From assembly GCA_002454815.1 (NCBI GenBank), contig DKJL01000010.1:386054-450053 (forward strand): 64,000 bases of DNA. Reading direction: 5' to 3'. Below the pieces are notes generated by a model. It saw nothing but the letters and a program-made list of their open reading frames with translations. It was not told where the DNA came from and did no database searches. Below are positions 51,634-61,281 of this stretch, in pieces. Source of the DNA: Flavobacteriales bacterium UBA6693 (GTDB lineage: Bacteria; Bacteroidota; Bacteroidia; Flavobacteriales; Weeksellaceae). The position numbers were made by a program, and so were the translations under genes. How positions within the stretch are numbered: position 1 is the first letter of the stretch; every line of letters begins with the position of its first letter.

Positions 51634-54600
51634 ATGTCAAATTCTTTTTTTAACCTCTTAGCCCTTTTTTTCTTCGGACTTTTATTCTCTCAAAATTCTG
51701 AAATTAAATATACCGGCGGTACCGTCTTGCCGGCACAATATCTTTATTGTCCGGGCGAAAATCTTAATCTCGAAGTTTCGGATTTTGCCTCAGGGATGAT
51801 GCAGACCTCCACCACCGTTGCAGCGAATGATTTCAATTATATCTTTGACGATGCTTCCAATGAAGTAAATGTGGATTTTAGCGCCGCAGCGGTGGCGACC
51901 AATAAATTCAGTTATCCGATTGATTTAGGTTTTAATTTTAACTTTTTTAATTCTACTTATACCCGGGTGGTCGTCGGTTCGAATGGCCGGTTGGTTTTTA
52001 CAAACGATCCGATGTTAGATCAGCTCCATGATACCGGTACATTTATCGACCGTACTTTCGCGGGCGACCGTACAACCACACCACAGCAACCGGGTGTCAC
52101 ATTGCCTTCTCCGCAGTACAATCAAATATACCGAACAGGCGATGCCAGCAGACCGGTTAATATGGCGCAGATTTTTGCAGGATTCACCAATTTGAGACTT
52201 AATCCCGGGACTGGCGGATATAAATATAAGAAATCCGGCGATGGCAAGTGGATTTTATTCACCTTTCAAAGTGTGGTTCCGCATAACGGCACGGGTGCGG
52301 ATTTAGGCCCAATTTTTACGAGCAGCGTTATACTTTTTGACGACGGAAGAGTTGTTTTAAATGTTAAAAATAAAACAGCCGGTCGCTACAATGCTGTTCT
52401 CGGTATGCAGAATGAAGAGGCTAACGACTATATTATTCCGGGCGACAAGCCCGCTTACAATAACGGAAACTGGGCAAGTGCCAGCGGCGATGCGTATGTT
52501 GTTACGACGGGTTCGAAGCGCACACCTGTTTATCAGTGGGAGCTTGATCGCGCCAACAACGGTACGGTCGATCAAACAGCTGCATCAAGGTATTTCCCCA
52601 ATTATACTCCTGTTTCCGACGTTGAAAAATTAACGGTAAAAATATCGTTTGTTGAAACTTCAGAAATAAAAACCTCGGCAGTTATCTTTAAAAAACTGCA
52701 GAAACCGGAAATTTCTGCTCCGAATTATACGGCGGGTTGTGGAAATCCTGCCGATCTGCACGTTGTTCATCCGGATCCCTCTCTTATCTACGACTGGTAT
52801 TCGGAAACCGATTCTTCTTTCCATCAAACGGGCACCAGCATTACCGTTGGTGACGGAACGTATTACGTTCAGGTAAAAAACACCGCTGGCAACTGTGCGC
52901 AGAAATCCACGAGCCAGACTGTTGTCACCGGTTCTACTTTGCCCCCGTTTGCGGCGGAAAATCAAATTATAAAAGATTGCGACAATGCCGGCGCCAATTC
53001 AAAAATTTTCGATTTGGCGGCCATAAGCGGCTATCCGCTTGATTCGACGAAGTATTCAGTTGTATTTTATGACGCGGGAAGTTCAACCCCGGTGATGACG
53101 ACGACGGTTAAATCCGGCGAAATCAAAAATTACAACATCACAGTTACGACGAATGCCGGCGTTTCTCCCGCGTGTACTTTTACCAAAAACTTCAGCATTC
53201 ATTATCAGTCTTTTCCGGCAAACAATACCGTTTATAATTCCCAAAAGTTGTGTTCCGATGTGACGCTCTACACAGAAGATGACTTTAGAAATGTTTTTAC
53301 TGGCGGCAATTTTCAGTTTAAATTTTCTGCGGACGGCATCAATTATAATTTGAATTCTGTCAACCCTCAAATCAATAATTTTGTTTGGGTTAAGATTACT
53401 CATCCGGATTTTACCTGCGAAAGTAACATCAAGCTTAATTTTGACTTTCATCCGGAAGTTGAAATAAAATCATATACGCAATTCCCTGAGCATTGTACGA
53501 GCTCAACTGAATTCTTTGACTTAAATATTACCAAAGCACAACTGGAATATCTTCCCGAAATTAAAGCGAGCTTTTTCAAAGATTCGGCGTTGAGCGATAA
53601 AATTAACAATTTACAATACAGAGGCAGCGGAAGGGTTTATATAAAAATTGAAAATATTGAAACCGGTTGCCAGGCTTTATCGGTGCCCGTCTTAGATTTA
53701 AAAATATATTCGCCGCCGACTTTAATTAAAACAACACCTGAAACAAAATATTCTTCCTGTGGCTCGTCGGTTTTTGATCTTACAACGAATATCGCTGAGT
53801 ATATCGGCTCTTGGACGCATTATTCGGAGATCCGATATTTCGATTACCGCGGCAACCAGCTTTCCGAAGCCGAATGGAAAAATTATGATGTTTCCATTCA
53901 CGGTCAGCCTTACATGCTTTTTGTGTATAATGAAACAAACAATTTGCAATGTTCCAACCGGGTAAATTTTGATTTAATCCAAAGAGTAAAACCTATTTCT
54001 TCTGTTTCAGAAATCTTAGTGTGTTCCGAAAAAATGTATTTACTCGAAGATTTTAAGAATAAAGTCATCGCCGATCCCGGAATGTATATTTTCACAGATG
54101 AAACCGGCAAGCCGCTTCCGGCTAGTTTTGATCTAACTGCCTTGCCAAAGCCAATTCGTTTTTTCATTAAAAATACTGCGACAGGCTGTAGTTCCGATTT
54201 GCAAACGTTGCATTTTGTGAAAGGAGCCGCGACTCCACTTTTGGTAAGTACAAGCTCCTACATTCTCTGTGATTCAGATTTTGACGGTAGAAAAGAATTT
54301 AATCTGGATGCCAAAAAATCAGATTTTACTATAAATCCCAAAGCCACTTTTGAATATTTTAAAGATGTAGGCTTTACCCAACCGATTCCGGCAAAATATA
54401 CAAATGAAAAGCCTTTTGAACAAACAGTTTACGTGAGAATTAGCATACAGGGATTTTGCCCTTCCACCGCAGAAATTAATCTGAAAGTTCTTATTCCCAC
54501 GAAATCATCTACGCTTACAGACAGATATTTTGTTTGTCACAACGAAAGAATTATGATTGATGCGGGCCCGGAAAACGTAGACGTGCGCTGGAGCGATGGC

Positions 54601-55188
54601 CAGGCCGGGCGTTATGCTTCTTTTTCTGAACCGGGAAGTTTCTCCGTTCAGCTGACCAATTCTGCCGGCTGCTCGTACAAACAGCAGTTTATTATCTCTG
54701 ATGAGCATCAACCTAAGATCGATGTCATCAATCAAACGAACCAGTCGATCGAAGTGATCGCCGGAGGCGGTGTCAAACCTTACACCTACTATTTCAACGG
54801 CATTCCGCAGAGCAGCAATGTTCTTCAGAATCCGACCGAAAATTCCTACGAGATTCAGGTGAGATCGGCGGACGGGTGCTTCGGACCGCCTAGAACCGTG
54901 TATTTCATTAAGATTAATAATGCTTTTACACCGAATGGCGACGGTAAAAATGATATATGGAAAATCGAAAATCTGAGCGCGATGCAGGAAGTTTCCATCG
55001 TGATCGTGGATCGCCACGGTGCCAAAGTTTTCGAGTCGACCAATCCAAATTTAACGGAATGGGACGGCAAAATAGGCGGAAATCCTGCGGCCTCAGGAAC
55101 TTATTGGTATACCGTTTCGTGGTACGATGAAGTTGCGCAGAGAAGGGAACAGCGGCAGGGTTGGGTACTGCTTAGAAATCGTCAGTAA
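51634..55188 (+). CDS. Large surface protein with T9SS type B sorting domain
   Basis: A 1184-residue protein. Signal peptide (FFNLLALFFFGLLFSQN), then a beta-rich region of about 1000 residues made of repeated Ig/PKD-like segments with paired cysteines (for example QTTVVTGS, LCSDVTLYTEDDF and VCSEKMYLLEDF). It ends with the gliding-motility-type C-terminal domain beginning INNAFTPNGDGKNDIWKIEN, and the closing SYGYWY-like GTYWYTVSWYDE. Type B domains send proteins through the T9SS. Many such proteins are adhesins; that is inference. GTG at 51631 directly precedes the ATG start used here. Confidence 0.92.
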   Translation: MSNSFFNLLALFFFGLLFSQNSEIKYTGGTVLPAQYLYCPGENLNLEVSDFASGMMQTSTTVAANDFNYIFDDASNEVNVDFSAAAVATNKFSYPIDLGFNFNFFNSTYTRVVVGSNGRLVFTNDPMLDQLHDTGTFIDRTFAGDRTTTPQQPGVTLPSPQYNQIYRTGDASRPVNMAQIFAGFTNLRLNPGTGGYKYKKSGDGKWILFTFQSVVPHNGTGADLGPIFTSSVILFDDGRVVLNVKNKTAGRYNAVLGMQNEEANDYIIPGDKPAYNNGNWASASGDAYVVTTGSKRTPVYQWELDRANNGTVDQTAASRYFPNYTPVSDVEKLTVKISFVETSEIKTSAVIFKKLQKPEISAPNYTAGCGNPADLHVVHPDPSLIYDWYSETDSSFHQTGTSITVGDGTYYVQVKNTAGNCAQKSTSQTVVTGSTLPPFAAENQIIKDCDNAGANSKIFDLAAISGYPLDSTKYSVVFYDAGSSTPVMTTTVKSGEIKNYNITVTTNAGVSPACTFTKNFSIHYQSFPANNTVYNSQKLCSDVTLYTEDDFRNVFTGGNFQFKFSADGINYNLNSVNPQINNFVWVKITHPDFTCESNIKLNFDFHPEVEIKSYTQFPEHCTSSTEFFDLNITKAQLEYLPEIKASFFKDSALSDKINNLQYRGSGRVYIKIENIETGCQALSVPVLDLKIYSPPTLIKTTPETKYSSCGSSVFDLTTNIAEYIGSWTHYSEIRYFDYRGNQLSEAEWKNYDVSIHGQPYMLFVYNETNNLQCSNRVNFDLIQRVKPISSVSEILVCSEKMYLLEDFKNKVIADPGMYIFTDETGKPLPASFDLTALPKPIRFFIKNTATGCSSDLQTLHFVKGAATPLLVSTSSYILCDSDFDGRKEFNLDAKKSDFTINPKATFEYFKDVGFTQPIPAKYTNEKPFEQTVYVRISIQGFCPSTAEINLKVLIPTKSSTLTDRYFVCHNERIMIDAGPENVDVRWSDGQAGRYASFSEPGSFSVQLTNSAGCSYKQQFIISDEHQPKIDVINQTNQSIEVIAGGGVKPYTYYFNGIPQSSNVLQNPTENSYEIQVRSADGCFGPPRTVYFIKINNAFTPNGDGKNDIWKIENLSAMQEVSIVIVDRHGAKVFESTNPNLTEWDGKIGGNPAASGTYWYTVSWYDEVAQRREQRQGWVLLRNRQ

Positions 55189-55351
55189 TCCCGAGCAGCG
55201 CTGACAACACTTGGAGCGCTGACCGCGCCCGCGGCGTTTTGCCCAAGCAATAAGTTTTCTGTATTTTCGTTCCTCTAAAACCACGGACGAGGGCAGAACT
55301 TTGAGCTCTAGCGGCGTTCGTACCATTCTTTTTACCGAAAATCAGGATTAA

Positions 55352-58315
55352 ATGAATTCAAAAAAAATCTTAATCGCCACGGCGATTTTCTATTTCGGTT
55401 TATCCGATGCGCAACAGTCTCAATACTTTAGCGATCGCGAAAACTACCGCTTCAACCTGGCGGAAAATCTTTATCAGAACAAAATCTATAATGCCTCACA
55501 GTATGAGTACGCGCGGCAATATTTTTATAATGAAACTATTTCTAAGTCTAAAAAAGAAGCGGCCCAGTTTTTTGATAATGTCATCGGCGTTATTTTAAGA
55601 AAAAATCATGCAGAACAAGGTTTGGATGCATTTATTAAAGAATATCCAAATTCGGCCTATTTTGCACAGGCCAATCTGCCGCTGGCCGATTTTTATCTGG
55701 CGCAGAAAGATTTTCAGCAGGCGTTGGAAACCTTAAATAACGTCAACCAATACCAGCTTTCAAAAGAGGAGAATACGGAATATATCATGAAGCTTGGCTA
55801 CGCAAAATTCATGACCGGAGATTCTCAAGGTGCAATCGAGGCTTTAGAAGAAGCGTACAAAACGAGTGAAGGTTCTGATAAAAACGACATCGCTTATATG
55901 CTCGGCCACCTTTATTACGCGGATGGACAAAACGATGAAGCTTTCACTTTTTTTGATCAAATTAAATTTAATGATAAATATGCGCGCGTCGTAAAACCGT
56001 ACTATGTACAGCTCTACTTTAACGATAAAAACTATGACCAGGCGATCGCTGAAGGAAATGCTTTGCTGAATGAAAATATTTCTGCCGATTACAAAGCAGA
56101 GGTCCATAAAATGATCGGGGAAAGTTATTTCATGAAAGGGGATTATGATTCGGCCTATCCGCACCTAAAAATTTATCTGGAAAGTAAAACGAATCCGTCC
56201 GAAAGCGATTTGTACGAAATGGGATTTGTTTCAGCCCATTTAAAAAAATACGATGAGGCAGTGTCTTATTACAACCAGTTGGTAAACAGTAATTCGGCGA
56301 CATCACAAAACGCTTATTATCAGTTGGGTAATGCATATCTCGAAGTTGGTAAAAAGCAGGAAGCGCTCTCTGCTTTCCGTTCTGCATATCAAATGACGTA
56401 TGACCCGAAAGTGCAGCAACTCGCTCATTTGCAATATGCGAAGCTCAGTTATGAACTTGGAAATCCGTTTGAATCGGCATCTACTGTTATTCAAAGTTAT
56501 ATTTCAAAATATCCCAACAGTTCTGATACAAAGGAAATGAAATCACTCTTGGTCAAATCTTACCTGTATTCGGGAGATTATAAAGGAACCTTGGCGGCAA
56601 TCGACAAAATGCCGAATTCTACTCCGGAAACGGATCGCGTCGATCAGGAAGTTTCATTTCTGCTCGGAACGGAAGAATTCAACAAAGGAAATCTTGATGG
56701 CGCGGAAAAATATTTTCTAAGAAGTTTAGAATTTAATATCAATAAAGAATTCAATTCGCGCGCGCTTTATTGGCTGGCACAAACCTATTACCTGAAAGGA
56801 AATTATCCGTCTGCAATTGTGCGTTTTGAGAAACTGGAAAGCCAGAACTTTCCGGAAAAACAGCAGCTGAATTATGATTTAGGCTACGCTTATTTTAAAT
56901 CAAAAAAGTTTGATAAAGCGCGTGAATACTTTAAAGCTTATTTAAATAATCCGAAACCGGAGTTTAAAAATGATGCTGAGCTGCGTTTGGCGGACACGTA
57001 TTATGCCAATAATGATTTGAATGAAGCCATTGCGCTCTACGACACAGCAGAAAATGCCGACGATTATACCATGTTCCAAAAAGCCATGGCTTTAGGATTC
57101 AAAGGCGATACTGTTGCGAAAATTGCAGAGCTTAAGAAACTGCTGGCCCAATACCGAAACTCAGAATATGCCGACGACGCGCAATATGAAATCGCAACGG
57201 CCTACGCGGCGAATGATGATTATAAAACCTCCAACGATTATTTCAACATCGTCATAAAATCGAGTCCAGATCAGGATTTGGTAGCTAATGCCAAGATCTA
57301 CCGCGCGCAGAACTATATCGATCAGAATGACGAGGCTAAAGCGCTTTCGGAATTAAAAGCACTTGGAAATCAGTACCGAAATACGGCCTACGCAAGCAAA
57401 ATTGTGCAGGCAGCACGCCCAATTTTCATAAGAAAGGGCGACGTTGCAGGTTATCAAAGTTTTGCTCAAAGTATTGGTGTAAGAATCGACGCATCTGAAA
57501 TTGATGAGATTAACTTAAATCGTGCAAAAACTTTTTATGCCAACAAAGATTATAAAAACGCGATTCCACTTTTTGAGAAATATTTAACCCAGAATCCAAC
57601 TGGCGAAGGTTTGTATCAGGCTCAATATGAATTGGGAGAAAGTTATTTCCAAACCAATAATCCGACGAAAGCACTGCTTGTTTTGCAGGAAGTTGCGCAG
57701 GTGCAAAACGATTATCAGGAAGATGCGCAGACGAGGATTGCACAAATTTTCCTCGCCCAGAACAACAGCAATGAAGCCAGGAAATATCTTTTGTCTCTTT
57801 CAAATTCCAATAACGCGAACGTGAAAAACTTTGCGAACCTGGAACTAATGAAAATCTACGCGGCGGAAAAAGACTTTAAAAAAGCAGAAACGCTGGCTGA
57901 TCTGGTTTTACAAAATCCTAAGAATCCGGCTGCTGTTAATGAACTCGCAAAAGTCATCAAAGCCAGAAGTTTGATGAATAACGGTAAAGATAACGATGCA
58001 AAAACTGCCTATACAGCTTTAGAAAAATCTTCAAATACCGAAGTTGCGGCGGAAGCTTTATATGCAAAAGCTTTTTATCAAAATAAAGGAAAAGCCTTTA
58101 AGTCTTCCAATGAAACGATTTTCAAACTGGCCAATAATTACGCTTCCGAAGAATATTGGGGTGCAAAATCGCTGGTGCTGATGGTCAGAAATTATATTGG
58201 TCTGAAAGACAATTATCAGGCAAGTTACACCGCCGATCAGATCATCGCCAACTACGGAGATTTCCCGCAAATTGTTGCTGAAGCAAAGGATTTAAAAAAG
58301 CAAATTAAGAAATAG
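55352..58315 (+). CDS. Large exported TPR protein
   Basis: A 987-residue protein with a short signal peptide (KKILIATAIFYFGLSDAQQ) and about 20 or more tetratricopeptide repeats over nearly its whole length, many of the pattern LGYAKFMTGDSQGAIEALEEAY or YQLGNAYLEVGKKQEALSAF. TPR arrays bind other proteins. It is followed 76 bases later by an outer-membrane barrel gene on the same strand, so the two may act together in the cell envelope. No enzyme domain is visible. Confidence 0.9.
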   Translation: MNSKKILIATAIFYFGLSDAQQSQYFSDRENYRFNLAENLYQNKIYNASQYEYARQYFYNETISKSKKEAAQFFDNVIGVILRKNHAEQGLDAFIKEYPNSAYFAQANLPLADFYLAQKDFQQALETLNNVNQYQLSKEENTEYIMKLGYAKFMTGDSQGAIEALEEAYKTSEGSDKNDIAYMLGHLYYADGQNDEAFTFFDQIKFNDKYARVVKPYYVQLYFNDKNYDQAIAEGNALLNENISADYKAEVHKMIGESYFMKGDYDSAYPHLKIYLESKTNPSESDLYEMGFVSAHLKKYDEAVSYYNQLVNSNSATSQNAYYQLGNAYLEVGKKQEALSAFRSAYQMTYDPKVQQLAHLQYAKLSYELGNPFESASTVIQSYISKYPNSSDTKEMKSLLVKSYLYSGDYKGTLAAIDKMPNSTPETDRVDQEVSFLLGTEEFNKGNLDGAEKYFLRSLEFNINKEFNSRALYWLAQTYYLKGNYPSAIVRFEKLESQNFPEKQQLNYDLGYAYFKSKKFDKAREYFKAYLNNPKPEFKNDAELRLADTYYANNDLNEAIALYDTAENADDYTMFQKAMALGFKGDTVAKIAELKKLLAQYRNSEYADDAQYEIATAYAANDDYKTSNDYFNIVIKSSPDQDLVANAKIYRAQNYIDQNDEAKALSELKALGNQYRNTAYASKIVQAARPIFIRKGDVAGYQSFAQSIGVRIDASEIDEINLNRAKTFYANKDYKNAIPLFEKYLTQNPTGEGLYQAQYELGESYFQTNNPTKALLVLQEVAQVQNDYQEDAQTRIAQIFLAQNNSNEARKYLLSLSNSNNANVKNFANLELMKIYAAEKDFKKAETLADLVLQNPKNPAAVNELAKVIKARSLMNNGKDNDAKTAYTALEKSSNTEVAAEALYAKAFYQNKGKAFKSSNETIFKLANNYASEEYWGAKSLVLMVRNYIGLKDNYQASYTADQIIANYGDFPQIVAEAKDLKKQIKK

Positions 58316-58391
58316 ATCAATTGTACAAAGTAAAATGTACAATGTAGATACGTTAGTACACCCGACATTTGACAATAATACAAGACAAACA

Positions 58392-60170
58392 ATGAATAAG
58401 ACCATTCAAAGTATATTTTTCCTCGGATTGTTATTTTCGTCGACCGCAGTTTTTTCGCAGATCAAAGAAGAAAAACTGATTCTGGACCGCAAACGCGAAC
58501 CGGAGGTGCGAAACATCGAGAAGAAAAAAGCCTCCGTGGAAGCGGAAAAAAACTATCCGCCGGAAGAAAAATCGGCCAATCCGCCAACGTATACTATCAC
58601 CAATGTTCCGGCATCGTCTGATTTTAAAACTTCGCTCATTCAGGGTGAAGATATTTCGCCGAAATTCGATGCAGAATATCAGGACAATTATTTCCAGCTG
58701 GGAATGGGGAATTACGGTAAAGTTCTGGCAGACGGACTGATTTCGACTGTTTTAGATAATGATCTGGAAGTCGGTGCCGATGTACACTTTCTTTCCACGA
58801 CGGGATTGCGGAAAGTTTACGACTGGAATTCCAAACAAAGTTCCGCAAATGTAGGTGCATTTTTAAATTCTTATGGCGAACACGGAAAATTCAGCATCAA
58901 CGCCGATTATGAATTAGATGATTATAATTATTACGGGATTTATGCTTTGACGCCGGCTTCAAATAATGTCGATTTAAAACAGAAGACGAACCGTTTTAAA
59001 CTTAATGGATATTATGATTTTTATTCCAATGAAATCCTGAATGACGTCCGGTTAAAATCTTCTTTTTTAAGCGATCATTTTGATGCGAAGGAATATCAGG
59101 CCGAATTTTTGGTTAATCTTTCCAAGCACGGCGTTGATTTTCCCGGCTCTGCTGATGTGCAGTTCAACGCTGATATGGGTTTAGAAGTGGAAACCGTAAA
59201 AACCGATTTTGCGCTTTTAAACAAAAATTCTTCTCAATATTTAAATGCTGTACTGGCGCCGCAAATAAAATTTTTTAGTGGCGACAACTACCTGATGTTG
59301 GGCTCGGATTTTTCTTTTTTAAATAAAACCATTTCCAGTCTACTGTTGGAAACTGAAATGAAAAACAATAAAGCATTTTGGTTTCCAAAAGCTGAAGTAC
59401 AGTTTTCCGCTGCTGATGAATTTAAGTTTTACGGCGGAATTACCGGCGGTCTGAAGCTGAATTCTTACGCCGATCTGTTGGAAGAAAATCCTTATTTGCT
59501 GTCTGATCAGGAGTTACGTCCAACGGAAACAAAATATAAATTTTACTTCGGTCTGCGTGGCGATATCGATCAGCAGATTAAATATGATTTTAGTGCCGGC
59601 TTTGGAAAGATGAATGATATTCTGTTTTTCCGCGCCAACGATTTGTTTAATTCTACCATGGACTACAACCGTCCGGCTTATGATTTTGCAAATACTTTTT
59701 CTTCAGTTTATGATAATGGAACGGTAAGCGAAGCAAAAGCAAGTGTACAGTATTTCCCATTGGCAAATTTAGCTTTGGATGCTGAACTGAAGTTTGAGAA
59801 ATACAATCTGGACAACAATAAAAACATTTATTACAAGCCGCTGGTGCGCGCCAGTGTTGGCGGGAAATATGTGCTGCTCGACAAAAAACTGACAGTTGGC
59901 GCGCGAGCATTGTTTGCAACGGACCAAACGACAAATTCGTTCCGTGTTGATAATGATGAAGTTAACCCGGAATTATACAGAAGTGAAGAGAACACGAACG
60001 ACACGGTGGGCGGTTTTGCTGACTTAAATTTGTCTGCGGAGTATAAAGTTCACAAAAATTTCGCTATTTTTGCACTCGGTAATAATCTACTAAACACCCA
60101 GTACCAGACTTTCAAAGGTTATAAAGTTTTGGGAGCGCAGGTTTTGGGCGGTGTGAAGATTTCTTTTTAA
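58392..60170 (+). CDS. Outer-membrane beta-barrel protein (TonB-receptor-like, no plug seen)
   Basis: A 592-residue protein with a signal peptide (IFFLGLLFSSTAVFSQ), a charged N-terminal linker (KEEKLILDRKREPEVRNIEK) and a long beta-rich region with repeated aromatic/polar strands ending in VLGGVKISF, an outer-membrane-type C-terminus. I recall similar proteins annotated as TonB-dependent receptors, but no plug or TonB-box motif is obvious. The frame opens earlier (58335), but the ATG at 58392 gives the signal peptide. Likely partner of the upstream TPR protein. Confidence 0.82.
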   Translation: MNKTIQSIFFLGLLFSSTAVFSQIKEEKLILDRKREPEVRNIEKKKASVEAEKNYPPEEKSANPPTYTITNVPASSDFKTSLIQGEDISPKFDAEYQDNYFQLGMGNYGKVLADGLISTVLDNDLEVGADVHFLSTTGLRKVYDWNSKQSSANVGAFLNSYGEHGKFSINADYELDDYNYYGIYALTPASNNVDLKQKTNRFKLNGYYDFYSNEILNDVRLKSSFLSDHFDAKEYQAEFLVNLSKHGVDFPGSADVQFNADMGLEVETVKTDFALLNKNSSQYLNAVLAPQIKFFSGDNYLMLGSDFSFLNKTISSLLLETEMKNNKAFWFPKAEVQFSAADEFKFYGGITGGLKLNSYADLLEENPYLLSDQELRPTETKYKFYFGLRGDIDQQIKYDFSAGFGKMNDILFFRANDLFNSTMDYNRPAYDFANTFSSVYDNGTVSEAKASVQYFPLANLALDAELKFEKYNLDNNKNIYYKPLVRASVGGKYVLLDKKLTVGARALFATDQTTNSFRVDNDEVNPELYRSEENTNDTVGGFADLNLSAEYKVHKNFAIFALGNNLLNTQYQTFKGYKVLGAQVLGGVKISF

Positions 60171-60194
60171 TTATGCATTAGTAATTATAAAAAT

Positions 60195-60268
60195 GGCTGC
60201 GTAGTTCAACTGGATAGAATATCAGATTTCGGCTCTGAGGGTTGGGGGTTCGAATCCCTCCGCGGTCA
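60195..60268 (+). tRNA. tRNA-Arg (anticodon UCG)
   Basis: A 74-base cloverleaf. Acceptor GGCTGCG pairs with CGCGGTC (two G-U), discriminator A. The anticodon stem TCAGA/TCTGA (60222-60226 / 60234-60238) encloses loop TTTCGGC, giving anticodon TCG at 60229-60231. T arm GGGGG-TTCGAAT-CCCTC. CCA is not encoded. Its 3' half is repeated downstream at 60587-60647. Confidence 0.92.
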
Positions 60269-60273
60269 CATTG

Positions 60274-60306
60274 AAAGGATAAAATTAGGTTTTTATCCTT
60301 TTTTTG
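60274..60306 (+). terminator. Terminator of tRNA-Arg
   Basis: Stem AAAGGATAAAA (60274-60284) / TTTTATCCTTT (60291-60301), followed by a T run. A degraded copy follows the partial tRNA repeat near 60651-60680. Confidence 0.85.
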
Positions 60307-60350
60307 TTTTTTTAGAAAGTAGCATTACATTTTTCTCTATTTATACTCTA

Positions 60351-60554
60351 ATGAGATATTTCACTTATATTTTAAAGAGTACAGTTGACAATAGATGTTA
60401 TAAAGGTCAGACCTCCCATCTCAATAAACGCTTAAAACAGCATAATTCAGGTTTGGTCAGATCTACTAAAGGATCTATGCCTTAGGAATAAGTTTATTTT
60501 GAAATTTTTCTCACCAAAGAGAAAGTTGTGTTGTGGGAAAGTATTTCAGATTAG
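60351..60554 (+). pseudogene. Broken GIY-YIG nuclease gene
   Basis: An ATG-started frame that reads as a small GIY-YIG nuclease: MRYFTYILKSTVDNRCYKGQ (TYI and YKG take the place of GIY and YIG), then LNKRLKQHNSG and RSTKGS. It is then stopped by TAG at 60483-60485 and TAA at 60489-60491, after which the frame still looks related (VYFEIFLTKEKVVLWESIS) until TAG at 60552-60554. Intact relatives read KPWKLVYFEEF at this point. So the gene is disrupted. It lies between a tRNA-Arg and a partial copy of it. Confidence 0.8.
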
Positions 60555-60586
60555 CTAATGGACGAAAGTATTTAAAGAAAAACTTA

Positions 60587-60647
60587 GGTCTTTGAGGGTT
60601 AGGGGTTCGAAACTGCCTGCCGACAAGCAGGTCCCTTCGCGGTCACA
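60587..60647 (+). repeat. Partial copy of the tRNA-Arg 3' half, split by a 20-base insertion
   Basis: GGTCTTTGAGGGTTAGGGGTTCGAA then TCCCTTCGCGGTCACA match the tRNA-Arg segment from 60231 to 60270 with a few changes, but a 20-base palindrome-bearing piece (60612-60631, containing CCTGCCGACAAGCAGG) splits the T arm. The following AAAGGATGGAATTA also matches the region after the tRNA. It has no 5' half and cannot be a functional tRNA. Confidence 0.85.
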
Positions 60648-60689
60648 AAAAAAGGATGGAATTAAATTTTCACCCTTTCTTTTTATTTA

Positions 60690-60858
60690 TGTAGCATGAA
60701 TTTAAATTGAGTAATTATCATTTCAACAAAAGTTGAGTACGTTATCGTCATAAAAATAAACGACACAACTTCAATAAGCTATGCCGTTTATAATTTTGAA
60801 TAAATCTTGTTAGTGATTTACTCCGCTATATAATTGATGTGTTTTCTGAATGAAAATT
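60690..60858. other. Intergenic region between the tRNA repeat and ohr
   Basis: About 170 AT-rich bases with no reading frame of interest and no strong hairpin. It lies downstream of both flanking units. Confidence 0.4.
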
Positions 60859-61281
60859 CTAATTATTGGTTACCACCAGGTTAACCTCAATATTATTTCT
60901 TGTAGCATTTGAATAAGGACAAACCTGGTGTGCCTGTTCTGTAAGTTTCTGTGCCTCTTCCAGAGAAACACCGGGAACATTAACATCCAGCTCAACTGCC
61001 AAGCCAAAACCGCCATTTTCGATCTGCCCGATGCTGACCTGTGCTTTTACTGTGGTTTCTCCCGTTTCAATCCGCAATTTTTTTATAACCAAATTTAAAG
61101 CGCTGTCGAAACAGGCAGAATATCCGGCAGCAAAAAGCATTTCAGGATTGGCGAAGTCATCACTCGCGCCCCCAAGAGATTTTGGTTTTCTTACATCCAG
61201 TTCTAAAATTCCGTTTTCACTTTTTACATGTCCGTCCCGGCCGCCCGTAGCAGTCGCGCTTGTTGTGTACAATTTTTTCAT
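60859..61281 (-). CDS. ohr: Organic hydroperoxide resistance protein
   Basis: Ohr reduces organic peroxides with a reactive Cys pair. The 140-residue protein has the Ohr opening KKLYTTSATATGGRDGHVKS, the peroxidatic Cys in AAGYSACFDSALNLV and the resolving Cys in QVCPYSNATRNN. It starts four bases before the ohrR stop (ATGA overlap), so it is the third gene of the operon nitroreductase-ohrR-ohr. Confidence 0.95.
   Translation of the reverse strand: MKKLYTTSATATGGRDGHVKSENGILELDVRKPKSLGGASDDFANPEMLFAAGYSACFDSALNLVIKKLRIETGETTVKAQVSIGQIENGGFGLAVELDVNVPGVSLEEAQKLTEQAHQVCPYSNATRNNIEVNLVVTNN

Noticed and set aside
54505..55017. Long minus-strand frame inside the large T9SS gene
   Set aside because: It lies fully inside a well-supported gene and looks like a codon-bias shadow.
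60587..60647. A second tRNA-Arg gene
   Set aside because: Only the 3' half matches and a 20-base insertion splits the T arm; no acceptor 5' strand or anticodon arm is present.
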